From Flavobacterium sp. (lineage in GTDB: Bacteria > Bacteroidota > Bacteroidia > Flavobacteriales > Flavobacteriaceae), in NCBI GenBank assembly GCA_016714905.1, contig JADKBW010000010.1, forward strand, positions 31,739 through 95,738: a stretch of DNA of 64,000 bases. The letters are read 5' to 3'. Position 1 is the stretch's first letter; each line of letters opens with the position of its first letter. Shown piece after piece: positions 10,064 through 21,300 of this stretch. Under the pieces are notes generated by a model. The model was not told where the DNA came from, searched no databases, and worked only from the letters and a program-made list of their open reading frames with translations. Position numbers and translations under genes: made by a program.

Positions 10064-12034
10064 TTACCTTTTGATTACACGCAAGGTCTTATTAGAAGTT
10101 CCTTGACTCACAACGATATTATACACTCCAGAAGAATAGCTTTCTCCTATTGCAAGGCTGGCAATGTTTTCGACCGTATCCTGATATACCGCAATCGATC
10201 GACCAAACATATCGTATACTTTTATTTCAATAGGCTCTTCACTTGAAGTATTAAGATTCAAGTTAAAATTGTTTGTAAACGGATTGGGCGTTGACTTAAC
10301 ATCAAAGATACCGAGTGGTTCGTTTGCTAACCTAGTAGCAGTTGGTAAGATTGTAAGTGTACAAGTTTCCCTGCCTGGCACGTAACTATTATTGTATAGC
10401 ACATCTACACGAATGGAATAAGTAGTTCCAACCATAGGACCACCGGGTATATTGAAAATACTCATTGAACTTGAAGTAGTAATATATTCTCGATATCGAA
10501 CTCCGTTATCAAAAACAAATTTATATCCTTGAGCTCCTGTAATAGGTACTGCAAAAATACTTTGCCATAAACTATTTGTTGAACTTCCACAACTTGGAAT
10601 AGATATTCTTGAAACCCCTGGAGTTGGTGGCGTAACAATAACGCAACTAGTTCCGTATTCTGTATCTGGAAGCCAAGTACTATTAAATTTCAATAAAACA
10701 TCAACGGTATAGGAAGTTGCAAAATTAATATTACTAATTCCCAAACTAACCATTCTAAAACTATTTACATTGCTATCAACTGTTCCAACCAAAACTCCGT
10801 CTTTTTTTACTCTAAATCGGTAACCTGTAGCGCCTTGAATTTGAAAACAAAAAATCGAATCCCAAATATCTCTTAGAAAAGATCCACAAACAGGATTGTT
10901 TACGGAAGTTGAATTTGGAACCGGCGGTGTATTTACAATACACGGTAATCCATAAGCCCGCCAAAATCCATTTAACTTTACTGCAACCCTGACACTATTG
11001 ACAGTATTGGTTGAAGAAAATGTCACGCCAGGCGAAAGGTTTAGTAGATTAAATCGGTTTAAATTGGTTTCGAAAACCGCGACATTCGGGCCATTTGTAA
11101 CTTCAAAACGATAGCCTTGCGCTCCAGCGATCACTTGTGCGAAAAGCGTTGCGCTAAGTGTTGGAACTGTAATGCCACAACTGCTAGCCACTAAATAGGA
11201 AGTCGTCGTAATTTCATCAATAAAACCATCGCAATTGTCATCAATACTATTACCAGGAACTTCCACGGCGTTAGGATTTACCTCAAAAGTTGTATCAAGG
11301 CAATCTGTACCAATATATCGCGAAGTAAAACCAACTGGAACCGTTGCCCCGTAACAAGTAGCAACCGCAGGAAAACCATTGCTGTAGCGATCGCCATCTT
11401 GATCAATATAAAGATTCGATGTGCGCCACTTTAATGGATTTGTAGGAGCACAATCAGTATCATTGGTCGATGTATTTGCTGGTTGTCCTGTACAAGATAC
11501 TGTTGCCACGCCAGTCCCATATCCATCACCATCAGTATCTGCATAATAATTTGTTCCTGAACTCACTGCGATATATAGTGTTCGCGAGGTAAACCCGCAA
11601 GGATTGTTTATAATCACAGTATAATTACCTGCAACAGCAACCGTCGGCGTACCTGATATTGTTCCATTGAGTGTGTTAAAACTTAGTCCCACAGGCAAGT
11701 CAGGACTTATTACTATGGAAGTAACCACATCTCCTGAATAACTCATTAAGTTTGGCGTAATTGGTATCCCCGTGCAATAAAAAGCTGAATTGACAGTGTA
11801 ACTTAATGCAGTTGGCGGCACACATACCATGGTGGCGCTTAGCTGCTCTTGATTTCTAGAATGTGAAGCAGTCGAATTGTTTTTTTGGCTATCTACTTGA
11901 GAATATATAGCGTTAGAGGAAATAAGAAAGATGCAGATAAAAATCGTCTTAAAAAATGTAACATTTGAACAAAAATCCAGATAGGTTTTTTGTGATTTAG
12001 TACGATAATGAAACTTGGTCTTCAATGACGTCAT
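10064..12034 (-). CDS. T9SS-sorted protein with MopE-type metal-binding motifs
   Basis: 656 residues from the ATG at 12034 (an upstream TTG at 12049 is less likely). A hydrophobic signal segment (TIFICIFLISSNAIYSQ) is near residues 30-50. A putative Ig-like segment follows (GLSFNTLNGTISGTPT). Then come aspartate-rich repeats (YYADTDGDGYG, NDTDCAPT, DQDGDRYSNG, NSIDDNCDGF), the 'putative metal-binding motif' family related to MopE, probably binding calcium. Three modules with a GYRF/GYKF core follow, and a C-terminal sorting tail (VYDMFGRS, SGVYNIVVSQG, KTLRVIKR). It is a shorter paralogue of the neighbouring 12347-17518 gene, matching that protein's C-terminal half. Export by T9SS is inferred; the ligand is unknown. 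Confidence 0.85.
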   Translation of the reverse strand: MTSLKTKFHYRTKSQKTYLDFCSNVTFFKTIFICIFLISSNAIYSQVDSQKNNSTASHSRNQEQLSATMVCVPPTALSYTVNSAFYCTGIPITPNLMSYSGDVVTSIVISPDLPVGLSFNTLNGTISGTPTVAVAGNYTVIINNPCGFTSRTLYIAVSSGTNYYADTDGDGYGTGVATVSCTGQPANTSTNDTDCAPTNPLKWRTSNLYIDQDGDRYSNGFPAVATCYGATVPVGFTSRYIGTDCLDTTFEVNPNAVEVPGNSIDDNCDGFIDEITTTSYLVASSCGITVPTLSATLFAQVIAGAQGYRFEVTNGPNVAVFETNLNRFNLLNLSPGVTFSSTNTVNSVRVAVKLNGFWRAYGLPCIVNTPPVPNSTSVNNPVCGSFLRDIWDSIFCFQIQGATGYRFRVKKDGVLVGTVDSNVNSFRMVSLGISNINFATSYTVDVLLKFNSTWLPDTEYGTSCVIVTPPTPGVSRISIPSCGSSTNSLWQSIFAVPITGAQGYKFVFDNGVRYREYITTSSSMSIFNIPGGPMVGTTYSIRVDVLYNNSYVPGRETCTLTILPTATRLANEPLGIFDVKSTPNPFTNNFNLNLNTSSEEPIEIKVYDMFGRSIAVYQDTVENIASLAIGESYSSGVYNIVVSQGTSNKTLRVIKR

Positions 12035-12300
12035 AATTTTAATTTTCAATAGATTAAAGATATTGCATATTCACAAAAGACCCCTTTAGCAGAAACAAAT
12101 TTAACTTAAATTTCATCTCAACAGTCTTCTGATTTTATATTTATTCGGATTTTATCAACAACATTTACAAACTTAAAAACCTCATTTCAATAATAGTAAC
12201 AACTGCTGCAAACCTCAATTTCAAAAGGAATAAAGCTGTTTGATTTCTATTATCATATCACAGGACACCAACGAATCGTTAATATCCAACCTCATAAAAA

Positions 12301-12330
12301 AGCAAAACGCCTCTATTCGAGGCGTTTTGT
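12301..12330 (-). terminator. Terminator of the 12347-17518 gene
   Basis: Perfect stem aaaacgcctc/gaggcgtttt with a short loop; on the minus strand it is followed by a T-rich run. It begins about 17 bases downstream of the stop codon at 12347. Confidence 0.8.
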
Positions 12331-12346
12331 AATTTACATTTAAATG

Positions 12347-15300
12347 TTATCTTTTAACCACTCGCAATGTTTTAGTATGATCGCCTTGGGTAACAATGAT
12401 GTTATAAACACCAGAAGGGTAGTTTGATCCTATTTCTAAATTTGTGACATTGGATACACTTGCCTGACGCGCTTCCACTTCACGGCCTAACATATCATAC
12501 ACTCTTACGCCAACTTGATCCTCGCTAGAAGTATTTACATTCAACTTGAATGTTTCAGCAAAAAGGGTTTGGATAGCGTTACTTCATAAATATCGACAAC
12601 TGAATTTGTTTGTCTAGTTGCTGTTGAGACGTTGTCAGCGTAACAACACGGTTCCCTCAACATAGCTACTATTATACAATACACATCTACGTGAATGTGT
12701 ATGAGTACTTGCCGTTGCTCCTCCTGACAATAATGGCAATTGGAATCTTGGGTTAGCCGTAGCGAATTCTCTTGTTTGAACGCCATTGGTTACTACGAAT
12801 TTATACCCTTGAGCACCTATTATTTGTTGTGCAAAAATAGTAGTCCATAGTGCATTAATCGTAGTTCCACAAGTTGGTCTAATCACTCTTGAAGTTCCTG
12901 GAATAGCTGGCGTAGTAATTAAAGAAGTTGGTCCGTACTCTGTATCTGGTCTCCAATCATCTCCAAATTTTAATAACACATCGATTGTGTAAGTAGTTCC
13001 AAACTCGATATTTGAAATCCCCAAATTCACCAAACTAAATCGGCTAGTTGCGCTTGAATATGTTCCCACAACAGTATCACCATTTTTTACTCTAAATCGG
13101 TATCCTGAAGCCGTTGGTACTTGTTGGCAAAATATCGAATTTGAAATATCGATTAAAGTAGAACCGCTAATTGGATTTACAACAAATGTTGCATTAGGCA
13201 CCGCAGGAGTAGAAATAGTGCATGGAGCACCATAAGCTCTGTAAAAACCACCGGATTTTACTGATACTTCAACAGTATAAGTAGTTCCGTAAGTCGCTCC
13301 ACCAGCCAAGTTGATTAAACTAAACCTAACATTTGGCGAATCAAAAGTTCTCACAGTTGCACCGTTTGTAACTCTAAATCGATAGCCTTGAATTGGACCC
13401 AATTGTGGAACAAATGTTGCCAAGTCATACGCAAATAAGGTATTTGCCAAATTCGTTAAGGTAATTCCGCAGCTAGTTGCGATTAAGTTCGACGTTGGTG
13501 TTACCTCATCAGTTACTCCATCGCAGTTGTCATCAATACTATTTCCTAACACTTCTGAAGCATTTGGATTTACAGATGCAGTATTATCGTCGCAATCTAC
13601 TCCGTTGAAATTTGCAACATATCCACCCGGAACTGTTGCTCCGTAGCAAATAGGCACAGCAGGGAAACCATTGTTAAATGAATCACCATCTACATCAACA
13701 AAGAAATTAGCGGTTCTCCATTTAGATGAATCGTCTGGAGCACAATCTGAATTGTTTGTAGAAGTATCTGCTGGTTGACCAGTACAAGATAAAATTGCAG
13801 CACCAGTTCCAAATCCGTCACCGTCTGTATCGGCATAGAAAGTATCTGGAGTAGTATTTACAGTTAAGGTTAATGTTGCAGTATTACAACCTACCACATG
13901 AGTATAAACGCCACTTGAATTATAAGTTTGGCCGTTCTCTGCCCATGTATACGAAATACAAGCGCTAACTGTTTCGCTTCCTATTGTTGTACTTGGAATA
14001 ATGGTTAAATCTAAAGTAGCTGTATTACAACCAACTACGTTTGTATATGTTCCACTAGTTGTATAAGTTTGGCTATTTTCTGCCCAAGTATAGGTATCAC
14101 AAGCTGAAGTTGTTAAACTACCAACTGTTGTACTTGGAACAATCGTCAAATCTAAAGTAGCGGTGTTACATCCTACAACGTGAGTATAAACTCCGCTTGC
14201 CGTGTAAGTTTGACTATTTTCAGACCAAGTGTAGGTATCACAGGCAGTAGTAGTTAAACTTCCCACCGTAGTACTTGGAATAATGGTCAAATTCAAAGTA
14301 GCTGTGTTACATCCCGAAACGAAAGTAGTTCCGATTTGTTCTGTAGTATACGATTGACCATTTGCAGGCCAAACATAAGTGTCTCCAGAACAAATTGAAG
14401 TTGTTACGTCTCCATTAGTTGTTAATGGATTTACGGTCAAATTCAAAGTCGCTGTGTTACATCCTGAAACGAATGTAGTGTTAATTTGTTCCGCAGTATA
14501 CGATGCGCCATTTGCTGGCCATACGTAAGTTTCTCCCGCACATATTGACGTGGTTACATCTCCTGTTGTAGTTAATGGATTAATAGTCACTGACAAAGAA
14601 CGAGGTGCTGAATAAGTCACATCTAATCGAGGCGCATTGGCTCCGCTAGAATAACCGAAAAGATTAAAAATAGCTGTTCCTCCTCGCGCCAATCCCATGG
14701 CAATGTATCCTGGAGAGGCAAATCGTGATTGGATATCGGTAGTAGCATTTGATCCTAGTGCAAGTGTAATTACTCCTGTATTGCTCCAAGTCGTTCTGCT
14801 ATAAAATGTACCACTATTTTGAGCTCCGATCGCGTTAAATAGAACAGATGCTGTGGATGTTCCTGCTTCAGGATCTGTATTTCCTAAAGGCTTTACATCA
14901 TTGTTGGCACCACTTGGTGTTGCATTGTTATTATTCGTTAGCCTTAAAGAAGATGAAATAATAGTTGCGCCAGCTGGAATGGAAGTTAAAGGAAATTTAA
15001 TAAACCCTCTTCGCTCCGTCGGTGCTGCATTGCATTGAATACCATCATTTGTCTTCGCTGAACTTGTAACAAATCCAGAATTATTAGTTGCATTCACAGG
15101 AAGAATATTAATTACTGTCTGTGGATTTGTGCTACCACAAGAATTACTTGCTACAACGGTAATATCTCCAGTTCCAGCTCCACCTGCAGTTGCAGTAATT
15201 GAAGCAGTTCCTTGACCATCCGTAATGCTCCATCCTGATGGAACGGTCCAAGTGTAGTCTGTAGCGTTTGTAACCGCAGCAACCGTGTAAGCTAAGGTAG

Positions 15301-17518
15301 TTTCTCCGGCACAAACTGAAGCGGAACCTGTAATTGCTCCAGCAGCGATTGGTGCTGCAGGACTCACTACAACAGTATAAGTCGCAGTTTCTGTTGCACA
15401 AGGACTATTGGTAACGGTCATTGTTAAGGTCACCGTAGTACCGGCATCTCCTGCCACCGAAGTATAGGTTGGAGTTAGTGATGTACCTCCAGCAGTAATT
15501 GTACCTGCTCCATTTTCAGTCCATGAAATCGTGCCATTCAAAGCGCTTGCGCCACTTACTGTAGCTGCAGCTCCTGGACAAATTGTTGCGGTACCACCAG
15601 CCGAAGCTGTCGGAGATAACCTAATCGTGATTACCATCGTATCAGAAACTGCATTACAAGGCCCTGCAGGATCGTTCGTTGTTAAAGTTAAAGTGATGTT
15701 CCCTCCCGCTAAAAATTCTGCTGCAGAAGGCGTATAAATCGCGTTTAATGTTGTATTGTCTGGGCTAAAAGTTCCGGTTCCGCCTGACCACGTTGCCGAA
15801 GTAGCACTTCCGCCAATTGATCCAGCAAGGGTAACATTAGGAGTTGTAGCGCAAATGGTTTGGTCTGCATTCGCAGTTACCGTGGCAATCGCATTAACGT
15901 CTACTGTGTAAGTTGCAGTTGCAGCTGTACAAGGACTGTTAGATACGGTCATTGTTAATGTCACTGTGTTTCCCGCATCACCAGCAGCTGGTGTATAAGT
16001 AGGCGTTAAACCTGTTCCTCCAGAAGTGATAGAGCCAGCTCCATTTTCTGTCCACGAGATTGTTCCGTTTGATGAACTCATCCCGCTAACAATAGCTGCG
16101 CCTCCCACACAAATTGTTTGCGATCCTCCAGATGTTGCAGTAGGTTGCGCATTGACTACTAGTGTTTTAGTAGCTGTTGTTGTTCCGCAAGCGCCACCTG
16201 AGGTTGTTAAAGTAAAGGTTACCGTTCCAGAGTAGCCTGAAGGCGGTGTCCAAGTAGACGTAAAAGATGCGGAAATCGGAGAAAAGGTTCCTCCAGGAAC
16301 ACTACTAGACCATGTCCCTCCAGTTGCAGAACCTCCTACCGAACCTCCTAAAACAGCCGATGTTCCATCTAGACAGATAGCATTTAAAGCACCACCAGCA
16401 TTTGCTGTTGGGCCTGCAAGAATTGTTACCGTTACAGCAACAGTACTTCTACAACCTCCAGCAGTTATAATCGAAAGTGTACCATTATAAGTTCCTGCAG
16501 CCACATTAGCTTGGATTGCTACGTTGGGCATAATTCCACCAGCACCTACGAAAGTATGTGCCGTAACAACTTGATCTAACAAACCTGCAGTATTTGCAGC
16601 AGCATTCCAATCAATCGAATAGGACGTTGGACTATTTGTTGAAGCTGAATAAGGCATTGTCGTTGTTTGCGCACTTGCACTAAAACAAACTGGTAAAATA
16701 GAAGCTACAGGAGTTACTGTTGGCGTTGCTGTACATGGACGCAAAGCAATCAACATAGCCCCATTTGGATCGTTCTCGTTAACACTTAGTTCTCCTAGAC
16801 CAGTTCCCGTAGAACCCGCAGAAGTTTTTAAAGCCCAAGCCATTCCCATCCCCATATCTGCTGATGCATTGAAAGGCACATCAAAGATTTCTGCTAAAGT
16901 AGCCGGAGAAGTTGCTGTCCACGAGTCAACATTTCTATTATCTCCAATCATTCCAAACATAACCACAGCAGCATTAGCTGTAGCAGTCGTAATAGCCGTA
17001 GCACTAAAGTCGTCGGTATTGATATTGTTGATAGACCCTGGTGCCACATCAAAAGGACCACCTGACACACCTCCAGTAACAGCAACGCCAGAAAAGGCAG
17101 CAATACCGCCTTCCATATCGTCTGCATCAGTGTCACCTGTAAAGGTAAAATCAGTTGCAGCAACATCCGCAGCGGTAGCGACTTTGTATAAGATGGTTCC
17201 CCACCAACTGTCATTTCCAACATTTCCGAACTCTTCACCAGCAACCAATGTCCATCCAGAAATAGTGGCATTTGCTAAGTTAGCGTTGTCGTTGTCACTT
17301 TGTACAATGTTAGCCAACATCAAATCTCCAACCGCCAAACTTGTTGGCTTGTTGATGGTGATCGTGGCATTGGTACTCGTGTTTGTTTGCGAACCACTTC
17401 GCAAAGCAATTTGTGCCGAACTAGTTGTAGTAAACAACATACTAGTAAAACACAACAATAGGGTCAAAACACAATGGGTTTCCCTAATTTGATTGAATAA
17501 TTTAGTAAACTTTTTCAT
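12347..17518 (-). CDS. Giant T9SS surface protein with Ig-like, DNRLRE-like, tandem and MopE modules (frameshifted near C-terminus)
   Basis: About 1720 residues from ATG 17518. Order: signal peptide (to SSAQ); an N-terminal domain with SGWTLVAGEEFG; a series of PKD/Ig-like repeats (each with a TASGG, ICPGAAATVSG or similar core); a DNRLRE-like domain (ERRGFIKFPLTSIPAG, about residues 800-960); five tandem GCNTATL repeats of 47-50 residues; a MopE-type aspartate-rich region (FYADTDGDGFG, NSIDDNCDG); three GYRF modules; and a T9SS tail ending KTLRVVKR. The body (to 12635) and the tail (12544-12347) are in different frames, joined through several indels at 12545-12745. The neighbour at 10064 has the same C-terminal order. 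Surface display and adhesion are inferred. Confidence 0.8.
13862..14585 (-). repeat. Five tandem intragenic repeats of about 141-150 bp
   Basis: Within the surface-protein gene, five consecutive units encode S/C-x-YxWxxNxxxYxxx-GCNTATLxLT. The shared word around GCNTATL recurs near 13882, 14023, 14166, 14307 and 14457, giving periods of about 141-150 bases. Units 1-2 from the N-terminus (VWPANG) and units 3-5 (TWxENxQTY) form two subtypes, suggesting stepwise duplication. Confidence 0.8.
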
Positions 17519-17969
17519 GCTTAATTAGATTTATTGTGGGGGTTAAAAATTTGTATAAGAATGCCTTTTCCACTTTATTACATAAGGGGAAATCGGCGAA
17601 ATTCGCTAGGTTTATTTAGGATTTAAGCTATTTGTCTCTTAGAGAAAATGAACTATGAAAATGGGTTCATTTGATAAAGTAATTTTTGTTCCATGTGCTC
17701 TTTTTTATGATTTGTTATTTCTAAAAAAAAGTTTATCCAGAATGAACTTGTTGAACGGAAAAACTTTATTGTTTCAATTATACAGACAAAGTAACGTTGG
17801 AAGCTTAAACAAAAAAAAAGAATCCGACAAAAAGGGCATAAACTCGTTAAAATACGACACAAATGTTGTTCATCGGGACGAAAATGCCGTTAATCTAGTA
17901 CTAGTTTTGAGACGTATAGGTTTTTTGACAGGTAAATTTGAAGACAATTAACTTCAAATCAAACATTTA
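17519..17969. other. Intergenic region, no convincing gene
   Basis: This contains the leader of the 17518 gene and about 350 bases of AT-rich sequence. A 98-codon plus-strand frame (17655-17951) and an overlapping minus-strand frame exist, but neither has a signal peptide, domain or usual composition. I see no strong promoter pair. Confidence 0.45.
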
Positions 17970-18005
17970 AATAAAAAAACCCCTTCATTTCTGAAGAGGT
18001 TTTTA
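17970..18005 (-). terminator. Terminator of the rpoBC-DUF3467 operon
   Basis: Stem accccttc/gaagaggt with one mismatch and a 6-base loop, flanked by A- and T-runs. It begins just downstream of the DUF3467 stop at 18009 and ends the superoperon. Confidence 0.75.
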
Positions 18006-18008
18006 GTA

Positions 18009-18320
18009 TTATGCTTGACCTGCGGGACCAAAATTAAGTGGTATCGGCGGTTGCTCTGTATCCTTGATTTCTCCGTGAGAAACCTCAAAACGATGAACGT
18101 TTTCCGCCAACGCTTTCACCAATCGTTTGGCATGTTGCGAAGTCAAAACAATTCTTGATTTTACCTTAGCTTTTGGAGTACCCGGCATGATACAAACAAA
18201 ATCTAAAACAAACTCTGAAGCAGAATGATTAATTATAGCCAAATTAGAATAAATTCCTTCAGCAGTAGCTTCATCCAATTCAATATTGATTTGTCCTTGT
18301 GGTTGTTTAGAATCGCTCAT
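18009..18320 (-). CDS. DUF3467 family protein
   Basis: 103 residues. The pattern INIELDEATAEGIYSNLAII, SEFVLDFVCIMPG, KSRIVLTSQHAKRLVKAL matches the DUF3467 family, which in Bacteroidota commonly follows rpoC. It starts 3 bases after the rpoC stop, so it is almost certainly co-transcribed with rpoC. No catalytic motif is visible and no signal peptide, so it is probably cytoplasmic; its molecular role is unknown. Confidence 0.85.
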   Translation of the reverse strand: MSDSKQPQGQINIELDEATAEGIYSNLAIINHSASEFVLDFVCIMPGTPKAKVKSRIVLTSQHAKRLVKALAENVHRFEVSHGEIKDTEQPPIPLNFGPAGQA

Positions 18321-18323
18321 ATC

Positions 18324-21300
18324 TTAGTAAATATACTCTTCTTTATTAGCCATCATTTCGTTGTAATCCTCTTTAGACCCTACAATGGTATTGTCGTATT
18401 CTCTCATACCTGTTCCTGCTGGAATTCTATGCCCTACAATAACATTTTCTTTCAAGCCTTCTAAGTAATCTATTTTACCTGCAACTGCAGCTTCATTCAA
18501 TACTTTAGTTGTTTCTTGGAAAGAAGCAGCAGAAATAAATGATTTCGTTTGAAGTGAAGCTCTAGTAATACCTTGTAAAACAGGAGTAGCGGTAGCTGTG
18601 ATTACATCACGAGCAACAACTAAGTTTTTATCCGTACGTTTTAACAATGAATTTTCATCACGCAATTGACGAGGAGAAATAATCTGACCTGCTTTCAATG
18701 TTGCAGAATCTCCAGAATCTTCAACAACTTTCATTCCGTATAATTTATCATTTTCAACGATAAAATCTTTGGTATGAATCAATTGCTCTTCTAAGAATAA
18801 AGTATCTCCTGGATCTTCAACTTGAACTTTACGCATCATCTGACGAATCACTACTTCAAAGTGCTTGTCATTGATTTTTACCCCTTGTAGACGGTATACC
18901 TCTTGAATTTCATTTACCAAATACTGTTGAACAGCTGCTGGTCCTTGAATTCTTAAAATATCTTCTGGAGTAATAGCTCCATCAGATAAAGGAACTCCTG
19001 CTCTAACGAAGTCATTTTCTTGAACTAGAATTTGGCTTGACAACTTCACAAGGTATTTCTTAACCTCTCCAAATTTAGATTCAATAACGATCTCACGGTT
19101 ACCTCTTTTGATTTTTCCAAAAGAAACTACTCCGTCGATTTCTGAAACTACAGCTGGATTAGAAGGATTACGAGCTTCTAACAACTCCGTAATTCTAGGT
19201 AAACCTCCTGTAATATCGCCTGCTTTTGAAGAACGACGTGGGATTTTTACCAATACTTTACCTGCTTTAATTTTCTCACCGTTTTCAACCATCAAGTGGG
19301 CTCCAACTGGCAAGTTATACGAACGAATTAATTCATTGTCTTTACCATAAACCAATAAAGTAGGAATTAATTTTTTAGTTCTAGATTCAGAAATTACTTT
19401 TTCTTGGAAACCTGTTTGCTCATCGATTTCTACTTGGTACGATTGACCTTGCTCTAAATCTTCATAAGCAATTTTACCTGTAAATTCAGAAACAATAACT
19501 CCATTATATGGATCCCATTTACAGATTGTAGTTCCTTTAGAAACAACGTCCCCGTCTTTTACAAAAATACTAGAACCGTAAGGAATATTGTGTGTGTTAA
19601 GAATAATTCCGGTTTTAACATCTACTAATTTCAATTCTGTAGAACGAGAAACAACAATATCAACAGCATTACCTTCAGCATCTTCACCTTTAACAGTTTT
19701 CAAATCCTCAATCTCTAATTTACCATCAAAACGAGTAACAATGCTTGATTCTTCAGATATACCTCCAGCAACCCCTCCTACGTGGAACGTACGAAGTGTT
19801 AACTGTGTACCTGGCTCACCAATAGACTGAGCGGCAATTACACCAACGGCTTCACCTCTTTGTGTCATTTTTCCGGTAGCTAAATTTCTACCATAACATT
19901 TAGCACAAATTCCTTTTAACGCTTCACAAGTCAATGGAGAACGTACTTCAACTTTCTCTATTGGAGAAGCTTCGATAGTCTTCATGATATTCTCTGTGAT
20001 TTGTTGACCAGAGTAAACTAAGATTTCAGAAGTTAAAGGATTGATTACATCTTGCAATGCCACACGTCCTAAAATTCGTTCTCCTAAAGTTTCTACAATT
20101 TCCTCGTTTTTCTTCAAAGCAGATACTTCTATACCTCTTAAAGTGCCACAATCATCAATATTCACAATAACATCTTGAGAAACATCATGCAATCTTCTAG
20201 TTAGATATCCTGCATCGGCTGTTTTCAAAGCCGTATCGGCAAGACCTTTACGCGCACCGTGAGTAGAGATGAAGTACTCTAAAATCGAAAGTCCTTCTTT
20301 AAAGTTAGAAAGAATTGGGTTTTCAATAATTTCACCACCACCAGCATTTGATTTTTTTGGCTTAGCCATCAAACCACGCATACCAGTTAACTGACGAATT
20401 TGTTCTTTAGAACCCCTCGCTCCAGAGTCAAGCATCATGTACACCGAGTTGAATCCTTGTTGGTCTTCTCTAATGTTTTTCATTGCTAACTCAGTAAGCA
20501 TAGCATTGGTTGAAGTCCAAACATCAATAACTTGGTTGTAACGTTCGTTATTGGTGATAAGACCCATGTTATAGTTTGCAGAAATACCTTCCACTTGCTC
20601 TCTAGCATCTGCAATTAATTCTCCTTTTTTCTCTGGAATTTTAATATCTCCAAGACTGAATGATAAACCTCCTTTGAAAGCAAATTTATAACCCATATCT
20701 TTCATATTGTCCAAGAAAGCCGCTGTAGTAGGTACATTGGTAACACTTAAAATGTGTCCAATAATATCTCTAAGGTTTTTCTTAGTCAAGACATCATTGA
20801 TGTATCCAGCTGCTTCAGGTACTACTTCGTTGAATAATACTCTACCAGCAGTAGTTTGAATGATTTTGTAAACCAATTCTCCATCTTCATTAAAATCTTT
20901 CGCTCTAATTTTCACACGAGCATTCAATTCCAATCTTCCTTCATTTAAGGCAATATTTACTTCTTCAGCAGAATAGAAGGTTAAGCCTTCCCCTAAAATT
21001 TTATGTTCTGGAGTGGATAAACGCTCTTTGGTCATGTAATATAGACCCAAAACCATGTCTTGAGAAGGTACCGTAATTGGCGCTCCATTCGCTGGATTCA
21101 AAATATTGTGAGAAGCCAACATTAATAATTGTGCTTCCAAAATAGCTTCTGGTCCAAGTGGCAAGTGAACTGCCATCTGGTCACCATCAAAATCCGCGTT
21201 GAACGCCGTACATACTAATGGGTGTAATTGGATTGCTTTTCCTTCAATCAATTTAGGTTGGAATGCTTGAATACCCAAACGGTGTAATGTAGGAGCACGA

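Noticed and set aside
13862..14585. CRISPR-like array
   Set aside because: The repeats are contiguous 141-150-bp coding units without spacers, in frame inside a surface-protein gene.
17655..17951. 98-codon plus-strand frame in the gap before the DUF3467 gene
   Set aside because: No domain, no signal peptide, overlapping opposite frame, AT-rich composition like non-coding DNA.
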